Positions 17,052-24,567 of a stretch of 64,000 nucleotides of DNA are shown piece by piece. The notes beneath the pieces were generated by a model that was not told the origin of the DNA, did not search any database, and saw nothing but the letters and a program-made list of their open reading frames with translations. The translations under genes and the position numbers were made by a program. The stretch is from Devosia sp. ZB163 (lineage in GTDB: Bacteria > Pseudomonadota > Alphaproteobacteria > Rhizobiales > Devosiaceae). How positions within the stretch are numbered: position 1 is the stretch's first letter; every line of letters begins with the position of its first letter. The DNA lies in NCBI RefSeq assembly GCF_028613635.1, contig NZ_JAQRMY010000001.1:1096331-1160330 (forward strand), written 5' to 3'.

Positions 17052-17669
17052 CTACTTCTTGAGCGGCAGACCGAGCCCGATCAGCTCCTTGCGGAGCGAT
17101 TTGGGGTCGGTGAAATGGATGGCGTTCATGCCGAACTTGCGCGCCGAGATCACGTTCGGCTCGCTGTCGTCGATGAACACGCACATCTCCGGCGCCAGCG
17201 CGTAGCGCTCGCAGAACACGCGGTAGAGCCGCGGGTCGGGCTTTACCAGCCCTTCGAGCCCCGACACCACCACGCCGTCGAACTTTTCGAGGAACGGCCA
17301 TTCGCCGAGGCAGCTCGTCCATTTCTCCCACGAGAAGTTCGTGATGGCGAAGGTGGGGATGTCCTGCGCGATCAGCTCGTCATGAATGTCCGACGTGCCG
17401 GTGATGAACTCGCCCACCGTTTCCTTCCACCTCAGGTCGAAGGCCTGGATCTCGCGCCAGTAGCGCGGATACCGGGTGATCAGCTTGGCCACGCCCTCGG
17501 CGAAGATGTCGCCGGCGTCGAACTCGAGGTTCCAGTCCTTGGTGCAGATATTGTCCCAGAACCACTGCGCCTCCTCTTCCGTCTCGAAGAGCTTGCGGAA
17601 CAGGTACATCGGGTTCCAGTCGACGAATACGCCGCCGAGATCGAAGACTGGGATCAGGGTGTCGTGCAT
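17052..17669 (-). CDS. HAD-superfamily hydrolase (subfamily IA)
   Basis: This 205-residue HAD phosphatase has motif I FDLGGVFVDW, where the second acidic residue of DxD is replaced by Gly, as in the YihX-like branch. Motif II threonine/serine lies in ITNFS, the motif III lysine in GLVKPDP, and motif IV is FIDDSEPN. An alpha-helical cap (residues ~15-90) follows motif I. The substrate cannot be read from sequence; small sugar phosphates are typical. It stands alone between upp and the Tad pilus genes. Confidence 0.85.
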   Translation of the reverse strand: MHDTLIPVFDLGGVFVDWNPMYLFRKLFETEEEAQWFWDNICTKDWNLEFDAGDIFAEGVAKLITRYPRYWREIQAFDLRWKETVGEFITGTSDIHDELIAQDIPTFAITNFSWEKWTSCLGEWPFLEKFDGVVVSGLEGLVKPDPRLYRVFCERYALAPEMCVFIDDSEPNVISARKFGMNAIHFTDPKSLRKELIGLGLPLKK

Positions 17670-17732
17670 GAAGCTGGCCTCGTCGGGGGAAGGGAGCCCG
17701 GCCTATGCCATGCCGGCCCCAAGGCCACAAGC

Positions 17733-18311
17733 TCAGGTCCCGGTGTTGAGCACGATCTCTTCCTGGAAGCGCGGCAGGAAGTACTCGGTGTGACGGATGT
17801 CGAGCGTTTCCTTGATGATGTAGCCGACAAGCGGCTGATACGGATAGGTCACCTCGGCGGCAACTATCCAGCCATTGGCGTTGCGGGCCAACTGGCTCAT
17901 CTCCGTGGTCGCGGCGAGCGGAAAGGGGCTGTTTGCCACGCGCGGCACCCCCGATCCGTTGGCGGAACTCCAGCGGACAGTGGCCACACCGTCGTCGTTG
18001 ACTTGTATGAAGGTAACGACCTGCCCAAGCCCGGCGGCGGAAAACGGCTGGATGATGTTCGCGGCTGCCATGAAGTAGTCGTCGAGCCTGGATTGATCGA
18101 TCTCACCCCGTTCGCGGGAGACCAGGTCCGCCATCGAACTTGCGATCACCGCCACCTTGCGGTCGGCGGTGAAGATCTGCGTGCCTTCCACCGATCCCAG
18201 GTACAGTGCGAGGAGCAACGGGACCACGAGGGCAAACTCCACTGCCGCGACGGCGCCGTCGTCGCGCGCGAAAGTCCCGATACGGCAGTGTTTCAGGAGC
18301 AATCGCTGCAT
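17733..18311 (-). CDS. TadG/TadE-like pseudopilin of the Tad system
   Basis: This 192-residue protein starts at ATG 18311. A short positively charged leader ending RDDGAVAAVEFALVVPLLLALYLG is followed by a hydrophobic helix and a ~150-residue periplasmic domain. The motif G-A-V-A-A-V-E-F resembles a TadE/TadG pseudopilin leader, cleaved after Gly, with Glu at +6. It is much shorter than classical TadG, which carries a von Willebrand-type domain, so it is better called TadE-like. Its start overlaps the preceding tadE by 19 bases. It probably takes part in priming or anchoring Flp pili. Confidence 0.75.
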   Translation of the reverse strand: MQRLLLKHCRIGTFARDDGAVAAVEFALVVPLLLALYLGSVEGTQIFTADRKVAVIASSMADLVSRERGEIDQSRLDDYFMAAANIIQPFSAAGLGQVVTFIQVNDDGVATVRWSSANGSGVPRVANSPFPLAATTEMSQLARNANGWIVAAEVTYPYQPLVGYIIKETLDIRHTEYFLPRFQEEIVLNTGT

Positions 18312-18901
18312 CCGAAGGGCTCGTTCCTGAAGACGCGCGAGGCACCAAGGAGGCGGTCGCCGCCCGCCAGGGTTGCGAAGTTGATGCCGAAGAAGTCGGC
18401 GATGGTCGGCCACTTGTAGAATGCGCGGACCAGCACGACGTCCGCGCCGGTGCCGGGCACGTAGTCGCTGCTGATTTTCCAGTCGCACCCATCCTCGCCG
18501 CATTCGTCCCCGATCTCGAGCGGATAGCCGACCGTTGCAGCGCTGAAATCGGTCACGACGGCGACGCTGACGCGCAGGCGCTCGTTGGCTCCGTTGCTGC
18601 AGTCGAAAAGTCCATAAAGACCCTCGCAGATTGCACCCCGGAAGTTGTCGCCGTTCCATTCCAGCGTCTGGGCCTGACCGGTACGGACCAGGCGGGCGGA
18701 GTCGTTGACCGCACTGTCGAGGATTTGGCCGGCCAGGAAAATCAGTGCGGTCTCCAGAATGGCCACGATGACCATGAAGAAGGGAATGGCGAGGAAACCG
18801 AATTCGATGAGAGTGGCGCCTCGCTCATCGCGACAGAAGGCTCGGCCGCGGCGAACCGTGGTCTGCATGAACCCTTTCAGTCCTGTCGCGCGCTTGCGCA
18901 T
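18293..18901 (-). CDS. TadE-family pseudopilin
   Basis: This 202-residue protein has the Tad pseudopilin leader RDERGATLIEFGFLAIPFFMVIVAILET at residues ~29-56: Gly before the cleavage point, Glu near +5 and one hydrophobic helix. A Cys-containing periplasmic domain follows. ATG 18901 is preferred over TTG 18919; the internal Met at residue 12 is also possible. It lies just upstream of, and overlaps, the second TadE-like gene. Both are transcribed away from the main pilus operon. Confidence 0.82.
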   Translation of the reverse strand: MRKRATGLKGFMQTTVRRGRAFCRDERGATLIEFGFLAIPFFMVIVAILETALIFLAGQILDSAVNDSARLVRTGQAQTLEWNGDNFRGAICEGLYGLFDCSNGANERLRVSVAVVTDFSAATVGYPLEIGDECGEDGCDWKISSDYVPGTGADVVLVRAFYKWPTIADFFGINFATLAGGDRLLGASRVFRNEPFGCSDCS

Positions 18902-19002
18902 CGAGCCCCGCAAAAGCAAGCAATTGCCCGGGGCACGCTAGCGCAAAGCACCTATCGAATGGTTAGTGCGAAGTCGCCATTTGTGCCGTTTGGTACGCGT
19001 GC

Positions 19003-19017
19003 TTAACGGCGGGTTAG
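19003..19017. promoter_or_regulatory. CtrA-like box (TTAA-N7-TTAG)
   Basis: TTAACGGCGGGTTAG matches the CtrA consensus TTAA-N7-TTAA with one mismatch. It lies at the 3' end of the CpaC-N-like gene, about 100 bp upstream of tadE on the minus strand. CtrA control is inference. Confidence 0.35.
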
Positions 19018-19454
19018 CGAGCGGCGGACTCGATGGATTTCGAGGCGCCGATGGTATCGCTCGAGTATGCCGCGTCGTCGCCCAGCATGATGATCGGCTG
19101 GCATACCGGTTCACACGCAAGGCTGGTACGGCTTGTCCCCATGTAGACGGTAACGAGACCCGCCTGGTCCTGCACCACCTCGACCATCGTGTCGGCGATC
19201 GGGCTGCCCGCGCCGTCAAGGACGATGAGGTTGGTCTGGCCGTAGCTCTTGCCGGTGAGAACGAGCGTCTGCGGATCCTGGATCGTGACGTCGGCGATGC
19301 CGGGGTTTCCAATGATAACCGTCGCTGCCGGCGCACTTATCCTGAGGATGCGCGCCATGTTGACGTTGACGCTCACGGGAGCCGTCTCGGCCAGCGCCGG
19401 GGTGGCCATGAGGAGCGAGACGGCGATTGCGGCTAGTCTGGCATTGAGCGGCAT
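19014..19454 (-). CDS. stand-alone CpaC N-terminal domain protein (pilus assembly)
   Basis: This 146-residue exported protein has a signal peptide at residues 1-23 (MPLNARLAAIAVSLLMATPALA). The mature part aligns with the N-terminal ring domain of the secretin CpaC encoded downstream. Here it reads ATVIIGNPGIADVTIQDPQTLVLTGKSYGQTNLIVLD; CpaC has KEVIVSQPGVANAIL...GAGESNIFFMD. The secretin channel domain is absent. ATG 19454 is chosen over GTG 19484 because the signal peptide then begins properly. It may be an accessory to the outer-membrane secretin or a periplasmic partner of the pilus. It is divergent from the pilin gene. Confidence 0.78.
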   Translation of the reverse strand: MPLNARLAAIAVSLLMATPALAETAPVSVNVNMARILRISAPAATVIIGNPGIADVTIQDPQTLVLTGKSYGQTNLIVLDGAGSPIADTMVEVVQDQAGLVTVYMGTSRTSLACEPVCQPIIMLGDDAAYSSDTIGASKSIESAAR

Positions 19455-19641
19455 GGCGACCTTGAACGCGTACTCTATCACCAAGAGAGTGTTGCGTGGA
19501 TTGGTGAATAATTCGCAAACGCCACCTCAGATCGCCATGGCCTCAGGGTGCTGGTTAGTCTTGGAGTGGGTGACGGGGGGTGAATACTTGAAGTCAGCAG
19601 TGTATCAATTTTACGGACCGCATTAACGGTCTGCTCAGCAT

Positions 19642-19673
19642 GCCGAAAGCCCTTGTAAACCGGGGCTTTCGGC
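19642..19673. other. strong hairpin upstream of pilin gene
   Basis: GCCGAAAGCCC and GGGCTTTCGGC form a perfect 11-bp stem with a 10-base loop. No T-run follows on either strand, so it is not a classical terminator. It may act in the pilin mRNA leader or as a terminator of an unseen small RNA. Confidence 0.5.
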
Positions 19674-19683
19674 CGAATTCTCA

Positions 19684-19698
19684 TTAACTCAATTTCAA
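19684..19698. promoter_or_regulatory. CtrA-like box (TTAA-N7-TCAA)
   Basis: TTAACTCAATTTCAA has one mismatch to TTAA-N7-TTAA and lies 107-121 bp upstream of the Flp pilin start, where a CtrA site would be expected in alphaproteobacteria. Confidence 0.35.
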
Positions 19699-19804
19699 GA
19701 GGTCACGACTAGCGTTCGGCTCATGTTCGATGTGTGACGTGTCGAACGGTGCCGACGCATCAAGAGATGCGCCACAGAATGACGTGTGCAAGGAGCCAAC
19801 AAGA

Positions 19805-20002
19805 ATGAACACTCTCGCTCGTTTCGCGAATGACGAGTCTGGTGCCACCGCCATCGAGTACGGCCTGATTGCCGCGCTCATCGCCGTCGGCATCATCGCA
19901 GCAGCAACCCTTCTCGGCGACAGCCTGTCGGGGCTGTTCACCGGTATCTCGAGCCGCATCGGCGAAGTCGAAATCCCGGAAGCCGCTGCCACCACGCCGT
20001 AA
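19805..20002 (+). CDS. Flp-family type IVb pilin
   Basis: This 65-residue pilin is the main subunit of the Tad pilus. The leader MNTLARFANDESG is cut by the prepilin peptidase before ATAIEYGLIAALIAVGIIAA, with the invariant Glu at +5 and adjacent Tyr. A short C-terminal tail follows. AAGGAG at 19790-19795 gives strong initiation at ATG 19805. A strong hairpin just after the stop would raise pilin mRNA over the downstream genes. Confidence 0.95.
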   Translation: MNTLARFANDESGATAIEYGLIAALIAVGIIAAATLLGDSLSGLFTGISSRIGEVEIPEAAATTP

Positions 20003-20028
20003 TAGTCCCAAGGGGCTCGCAAGTTTCG

Positions 20029-20052
20029 GAGGGGACCCGCAAGGGTCCCCTC
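20029..20052 (+). terminator. hairpin after pilin gene (partial terminator)
   Basis: GAGGGGACCC/GGGTCCCCTC forms a perfect 10-bp stem with a GCAA tetraloop, followed by TCTCATTTGGGC. The T-run is weak, so some read-through to cpaA is likely. Confidence 0.7.
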
Positions 20053-20128
20053 TCTCATTTGGGCTTTGTTAACCGTAGATGGTCAGACTGAGCACTGCCG
20101 GGCAGCCGGCTTTTCGCACAGGCCCGCC

Positions 20129-20641
20129 ATGCCCTCTTTCATCCCGATCGCAGCGCTTTTCATCTTTCCGATGCTGATGGCTTTCGCCGGAGCCTCAGAT
20201 CTGTTGACCATGCGCATCACGAACAAGCTCGTGCTTCTCGTGGCAATCGGCTTCTTCCCCGTCGCCCTCGTCGCCGGGTTGCCGCTTGAAACCATCGGGG
20301 TCCACGTTGCGACAGCCCTGGTTGTTCTCGCCGTCACAATCGGCTTCTTCGCCCTCGGCTGGATAGGCGGAGGCGACGCCAAGCTGATTGCCGCGACCAC
20401 TCTGTGGTTCGGACTGACCGGCCTGCTGCCCTATCTGCTCTACGCTTCGCTGCTCGGCGGCGCTCTGACACTGGTCCTCCTCGCCGTCCGCAGTAGGCCC
20501 TTGCCGCTTCTGCTCAAGCAGGTGACCTGGATCGATCGGCTGCACGACACCAAGACCGGCGTGCCCTATGGCATTGCACTGGCGGCGGCCGCCATCCTGC
20601 TTTATCCCGGCAGCATCGTCTTTCAACGACTGGTCGGCTGA
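20129..20641 (+). CDS. cpaA: prepilin peptidase CpaA (A24 family)
   Basis: This 170-residue membrane aspartic protease cleaves Flp pilin and the TadE-like leaders. The two catalytic aspartates are in GASDLLTMRI (first loop) and the GGGDAKL motif near residue 87. About six hydrophobic helices are seen. ATG 20129 is chosen because MPSFIPIAALF begins the first helix. It is a short CpaA-type enzyme without the N-methylase domain. It follows the pilin hairpin and precedes cpaB. Confidence 0.92.
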   Translation: MPSFIPIAALFIFPMLMAFAGASDLLTMRITNKLVLLVAIGFFPVALVAGLPLETIGVHVATALVVLAVTIGFFALGWIGGGDAKLIAATTLWFGLTGLLPYLLYASLLGGALTLVLLAVRSRPLPLLLKQVTWIDRLHDTKTGVPYGIALAAAAILLYPGSIVFQRLVG

Positions 20642-20651
20642 AAGTCTTACG

Positions 20652-20667
20652 TTTACTTGACGTTAAC
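20652..20667. promoter_or_regulatory. CtrA-like box (TTTA-N7-TTAAC)
   Basis: TTTACTTGACGTTAAC differs from TTAA-N7-TTAAC at one position. It lies about 110 bp upstream of cpaB. Confidence 0.35.
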
Positions 20668-20686
20668 CGTCACAGACAAGCATCGA

Positions 20687-20701
20687 TTAACCAAACTTTG
20701 A
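20687..20701. promoter_or_regulatory. CtrA-like box (TTAA-N7-TTGA)
   Basis: TTAACCAAACTTTGA is a second one-mismatch match to TTAA-N7-TTAA in the same cpaA-cpaB gap, 20 bases after the end of the first. Confidence 0.35.
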
Positions 20702-20774
20702 CCCTTTGCCGCGATAGTCGAAGGCAAGTGTAACCGGGGCTCGTTACGGGCTCGTTGGGTCTGGAGTCTGGGCG

Positions 20775-21758
20775 ATGAATGCCTCGCGTATCATCCTGCT
20801 GGTTGTTGCGTTGGTGGCCGGCGGACTTGCGGCGTTCCTTGCCATACGCGGCAGCGCCCCGCAGCAAGTGGTGGTCGAAGGCCCAACGCAGGTTGTCGAG
20901 GAGCAAAAGGCCAAGGTCCTCGTGGCGCAGAGACCCATCGGTGTGGGGCAGCGCCTCGCTCCCGCAACCATACAGTGGCAGGATTGGCCCGAACTCGCAG
21001 TCCGCCCGGAGTACATCACCGAAGCGGCGTTTCCCGATGCAGTGACCCAGATGCAAGGGGCGGTCGCACGCTTCGAGATATTTGCCGGCGAACCGATCTC
21101 AGAGCAGAAGCTCGTTCGCTCCGACCAGGGCTATCTCTCGGCCGTGCTGACCAAGGGTATGCGCGGGGTGTCCGTGCCGGTGAGCGCCGATGCCGCAGCC
21201 GGCGGCTTCGTGGTACCCAACGACCGCGTCGACGTCGTGATGACGCGTGGCGGCGTCAGTCAAACGATCCTCACCAACGTGAAGGTGCTGGCGATCGGCA
21301 CCCGCCTCGGCCAGGTCAACGAGAAGGCCAAGAAGGAAGGCGAGCAGCCTGGACCGGTCGACAACAGCACCTTCCAGGGCGGAACCATCGCGACCCTGGA
21401 GCTGACACCCGCCCAGGGCGAGCTCATCATCAACTCCAGCCGCATGGGCGCGCTTTCGGTCGTGCTGCGTTCGATCGCGGACTTCGCCCAGGCGCCCGGC
21501 GATGCTGTTCGCAACGAAACCAGCCGTGCCGTCAAGATGATCCGCTTCGGTGTCGGCGCAACCGTGATGCCGTCGGACCCCGGCTCCGCGGCAACGGTTG
21601 CCGACGCCGCCTACACCGAGGTGTCCACGACCAGCGACGTTGCTGATGGCGACGGTGCCGGAGCGGCGTCCGCCGGCGAGTCCACCGTCACCGATGAAGC
21701 AGAGATCGATCGCCGGCTGGCAGCCGGAGAGACCGGCTCAGAAGAGCAGGCCCAATGA
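20775..21758 (+). CDS. cpaB: Flp pilus assembly protein CpaB
   Basis: CpaB (327 aa) is a periplasmic protein of the Tad system, anchored by an N-terminal helix (residues 5-25). A SAF-type beta-clip domain follows (VLVAQRPIGVGQRL...), and then the RcpC/CpaB domain with MRGVSVPVSADAAAGGFVVPNDRVDVV. The C-terminus is acidic and low-complexity (residues ~285-327). It may stabilise the CpaC secretin. Its stop overlaps the cpaC start, so the two are translationally coupled. Confidence 0.93.
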   Translation: MNASRIILLVVALVAGGLAAFLAIRGSAPQQVVVEGPTQVVEEQKAKVLVAQRPIGVGQRLAPATIQWQDWPELAVRPEYITEAAFPDAVTQMQGAVARFEIFAGEPISEQKLVRSDQGYLSAVLTKGMRGVSVPVSADAAAGGFVVPNDRVDVVMTRGGVSQTILTNVKVLAIGTRLGQVNEKAKKEGEQPGPVDNSTFQGGTIATLELTPAQGELIINSSRMGALSVVLRSIADFAQAPGDAVRNETSRAVKMIRFGVGATVMPSDPGSAATVADAAYTEVSTTSDVADGDGAGAASAGESTVTDEAEIDRRLAAGETGSEEQAQ

Positions 21759-23257
21759 TGCGTGAGGATTACGTGATGAACCCGGTGAGTGCCCACAAGC
21801 CGATGCGCGGCCTCCTTTCGCAAACAGTGCAGCTCACGCTGGCGGCTGCAATCATGGGGACTTTGCTGAGCCTCGCGCCGCTGGGCTTCCAGCATGCCTA
21901 CGGTGCCGAGCAGACCCACCTGCGCGTGTCCTCGTTAGGGACGACCCAGGTGGTCAGCCTCGACGTCAACAAGTCGATGCTGATCGACCTGCCGGTCGAC
22001 GTGAAGGAAGTCATCGTCTCCCAGCCGGGCGTCGCCAACGCGATCCTGCGCAACAAGCGGCGGGCCATTGTCCAGGCCGTCGGGGCAGGTGAGAGCAACA
22101 TCTTCTTCATGGACGCCAACGGTCGCACCATCGTGGTGCTCGACGTCAGCACCAAGGGCTCGAACATCCAGAGTGCGAACATCGCAGCAGTGCTGCGCGA
22201 CACCTTCGCCAAGGTCATCCCCAAGGCCAAGATCGACGTCGAAGCCGTCGCGGTGACAGGCGTCGATGGCGCGATCCTCAACCGCATCGTGCTTTCGGGC
22301 GACGCCAACAGCGCCGACGAGGCCCACAAGGCCATGGCGATCGCGGCCCAGTTCGCCGGTGGCCCGGACAATGTGACCAGTGTCCTCAACATCGAGGGCT
22401 CCCAGCAGGTCATGCTGAAGGTCACCGTCGCCGAGGTGAACCGCAGCCTCGCCAAGCAGTTCGGCATCGACCTCTCCGGCAGCTTCTCGAGCGGCGGGTT
22501 GACGACGTCGTTCGTCAGCGATCAGCCCCTTGGCGGTGCCTCCAACCTCTTTTCCAACAGCAGGATCGGCGGTTCCGTGACGGCCGGGCCGTTCACCATA
22601 GATGCCCAACTGCGCGCCATGGAGCAGCGCGGCGCCTCTCGCACGCTTGCCGAGCCCGTGCTTACGGCCATCTCCGGTCAACCCGCAACTTTCACCGCAG
22701 GCGGGCAATTCCCTGTGCCTACGGGCGTGAAGGACGACACCGTGTCGTTCGCGTACCAGGATTTTGGTGTGACCCTCGCGTTCACCCCCACGATCAAGTC
22801 AGACGGCATGATCGGCCTGGAGGTGGATACCGCGAGCAGCGAACTCAGCCCCGAGGGCAGCATCACCGTCGGCGCCATCACGCTGCCGGGCATCAAGAAG
22901 CGCGAGGCCAAGACCTCAGTCGAGATCCGCGCTGGCGAAACCCTCGCCATTGGCGGCCTGATCCAGGATACGACGCGTGCCCAGGTGCACCGTCTGCCGG
23001 GTCTCGGCGACATACCGATCCTGGGCACCCTGTTCCGCTCGCGCGATTTCATCCGCTCGCAGACCGAGATGGTGATTCTCGTGACTCCCTACCTCGCCCA
23101 GGCGACGAGGGAAGTTCCCGAGCTTCCTACGGATCGGATGGTATTTGCTAACGATGCCGAGGCTATTTTCCTCGGGCGCATCGAGACGATGTACGGTGTC
23201 GGCCCCGCCGGCACGCGCGGGAGCTACGACGGTGCCGTCGGCTTCGTGCTGGATTGA
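21755..23257 (+). CDS. cpaC: Flp pilus outer-membrane secretin CpaC
   Basis: CpaC (500 aa from ATG 21755) forms the outer-membrane channel for the pilus. A signal peptide lies within residues ~18-50. The N-terminal ring domain follows (VDVKEVIVSQPGVANAIL), then a BON-like region and the secretin core with AMEQRGASRTLAEPVLTAISGQPATFTAGGQFPVPTG. The C-terminal part has the GETLAIGGLI and PILGTLFRS motifs typical of secretins. An internal ATG at 21776 has the better ribosome site (GAGGA) and may be the true start. No CpaD pilotin-like gene follows; cpaE begins 15 bases later. Confidence 0.93.
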   Translation: MMREDYVMNPVSAHKPMRGLLSQTVQLTLAAAIMGTLLSLAPLGFQHAYGAEQTHLRVSSLGTTQVVSLDVNKSMLIDLPVDVKEVIVSQPGVANAILRNKRRAIVQAVGAGESNIFFMDANGRTIVVLDVSTKGSNIQSANIAAVLRDTFAKVIPKAKIDVEAVAVTGVDGAILNRIVLSGDANSADEAHKAMAIAAQFAGGPDNVTSVLNIEGSQQVMLKVTVAEVNRSLAKQFGIDLSGSFSSGGLTTSFVSDQPLGGASNLFSNSRIGGSVTAGPFTIDAQLRAMEQRGASRTLAEPVLTAISGQPATFTAGGQFPVPTGVKDDTVSFAYQDFGVTLAFTPTIKSDGMIGLEVDTASSELSPEGSITVGAITLPGIKKREAKTSVEIRAGETLAIGGLIQDTTRAQVHRLPGLGDIPILGTLFRSRDFIRSQTEMVILVTPYLAQATREVPELPTDRMVFANDAEAIFLGRIETMYGVGPAGTRGSYDGAVGFVLD

Positions 23258-23272
23258 TGGAGTGAGTTTGTC

Positions 23273-24553
23273 ATGAGTCTGCTCTCTCGGGATGGTGGCA
23301 AGTCCACCGAGGAACCCGCCCTCGACATCGTGGCTGGTGCCCGCCTGCTCCCGCGCATTACCATCCAGGCTTTCTGCGAGCACAGCCAGACCGCGCAGCT
23401 GGTGGAATCCGCGGTGCATGACCGGCGCATGTCCAAGGTCGCGCTCACCACGCACAATGGCGGGCTCGACGGGGCGATCGAGACCTATCGGTCCAATCCC
23501 ACGCCGAACCTGATCATTGTCGAGACCTCCCTCAGCCCCGAGGAGATCCCGTCCGCGCTCGAGCGTCTCGCCGCGGTCTGCGACGCCGCCACGAGGCTGA
23601 TCGTCCTCGGGCATGTCAACGACGTGCTGCTCTACCGCGAGCTCATCCGCTCCGGCGTCTCCGAGTATATCGTGCTGCCGGCCGCGGCGCTGACCATCGT
23701 CGACGCCATCAGCGAGCTGTTCGCCGCCGAGGGCGCCGCCCCGATCGGTCGCACCATCGGCTTCATTTCCGCCAAGGGCGGTTCGGGCGGGTCCACCGTC
23801 GCCCACAATGTCGCCTGGGCGATCAGCCAGCACCTGCGCCAGGACACGCTGATCCTCGACCTCGACTTCGCCTTCGGCACCGCCGGTCTCAACTACAACC
23901 AGGATCCGCCCCACGGCATCGCCGACGCCATCGGCAACAGCCAGAAGATGGACCAGACGATGCTCGACCGCCTGATGAGCAAGGCGGCCAACCATGTGAG
24001 CCTGTTGACCGCCCCCGTGGTCCTCGACCGCCCCTTCGATTTCGAGGAGCGCGAGTTCGAGCAGGTGATCGAGCTGAGCCAGAAGTCGATGCCGATCGTG
24101 GTGCTCGACATCCCGCACGTCTGGAGCAGCTGGGTTCGCTACACCATCGGCACGATCGACGAGATCATCATCGTCGCCGAGCCGGACCTGGCGAACCTGC
24201 GCAACGCCAAGAACCTGTCGGACACCATCAAGGCGCTGCGCCCGACCGAGAGCGAGCCGCTGCTGGTGATCAACAAGGTCGGCATGCCGCGTCGTCCGGA
24301 AATCGCCCCGAACGAGTTCGCCACCTCGGTGGAATGTCGCCTGATCGGCCAGCTCGGCTTCGACGCGGCGACCTTCGGCACGGCCGCCAACAACGGCCAG
24401 ATGATCGCCGAGGTCTCGGCCAACAACAAGTCGAACGAGGCATTCCGCGCCATCGGCATGCATGTGACGGGCCGCAATGCTCCCGAGCGCAGCAGCTCGC
24501 GCATGCCGAGCCTCAAGCTGCCCTCGTTCATGATGAAGCGGAAGCGCGCCTGA
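23273..24553 (+). CDS. cpaE: Tad pilus localisation ATPase CpaE (MinD/ParA-like)
   Basis: CpaE (426 aa) has an N-terminal receiver-like domain (~residues 28-155) without obvious phosphorylation residues. A MinD-type ATPase follows with the deviant Walker A SAKGGSGGST at ~166-175 and LILDLDFAFGTAG after it. The C-terminus is basic (PSFMMKRKRA). In Caulobacter CpaE places the pilus machine at the pole. It follows cpaC directly and precedes cpaF by 14 bases. Confidence 0.92.
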   Translation: MSLLSRDGGKSTEEPALDIVAGARLLPRITIQAFCEHSQTAQLVESAVHDRRMSKVALTTHNGGLDGAIETYRSNPTPNLIIVETSLSPEEIPSALERLAAVCDAATRLIVLGHVNDVLLYRELIRSGVSEYIVLPAAALTIVDAISELFAAEGAAPIGRTIGFISAKGGSGGSTVAHNVAWAISQHLRQDTLILDLDFAFGTAGLNYNQDPPHGIADAIGNSQKMDQTMLDRLMSKAANHVSLLTAPVVLDRPFDFEEREFEQVIELSQKSMPIVVLDIPHVWSSWVRYTIGTIDEIIIVAEPDLANLRNAKNLSDTIKALRPTESEPLLVINKVGMPRRPEIAPNEFATSVECRLIGQLGFDAATFGTAANNGQMIAEVSANNKSNEAFRAIGMHVTGRNAPERSSSRMPSLKLPSFMMKRKRA

Positions 24554-24567
24554 AAGGCTAGTCCTCG

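Larger units (their letters stand above)
19455..19804. promoter_or_regulatory. divergent regulatory region upstream of the Flp pilin
   Basis: This 350-bp gene-free stretch is AT-richer than its surroundings. It holds a perfect 11-bp hairpin (19642-19673), a CtrA-like box (19684-19698), several TTAAC half-sites and the pilin ribosome site AAGGAG (19790-19795). It must carry promoters for the minus-strand CpaC-N/TadE group and the plus-strand pilin operon; no clear sigma-70 promoter could be picked by eye. Confidence 0.5.

Noticed and set aside
20663-20690. TTAACC...TTAACC direct repeat as a spaced CtrA site
   Set aside because: The two words are 24 bases apart, not TTAA-N7-TTAA; each was instead scored with its own nearer partner.
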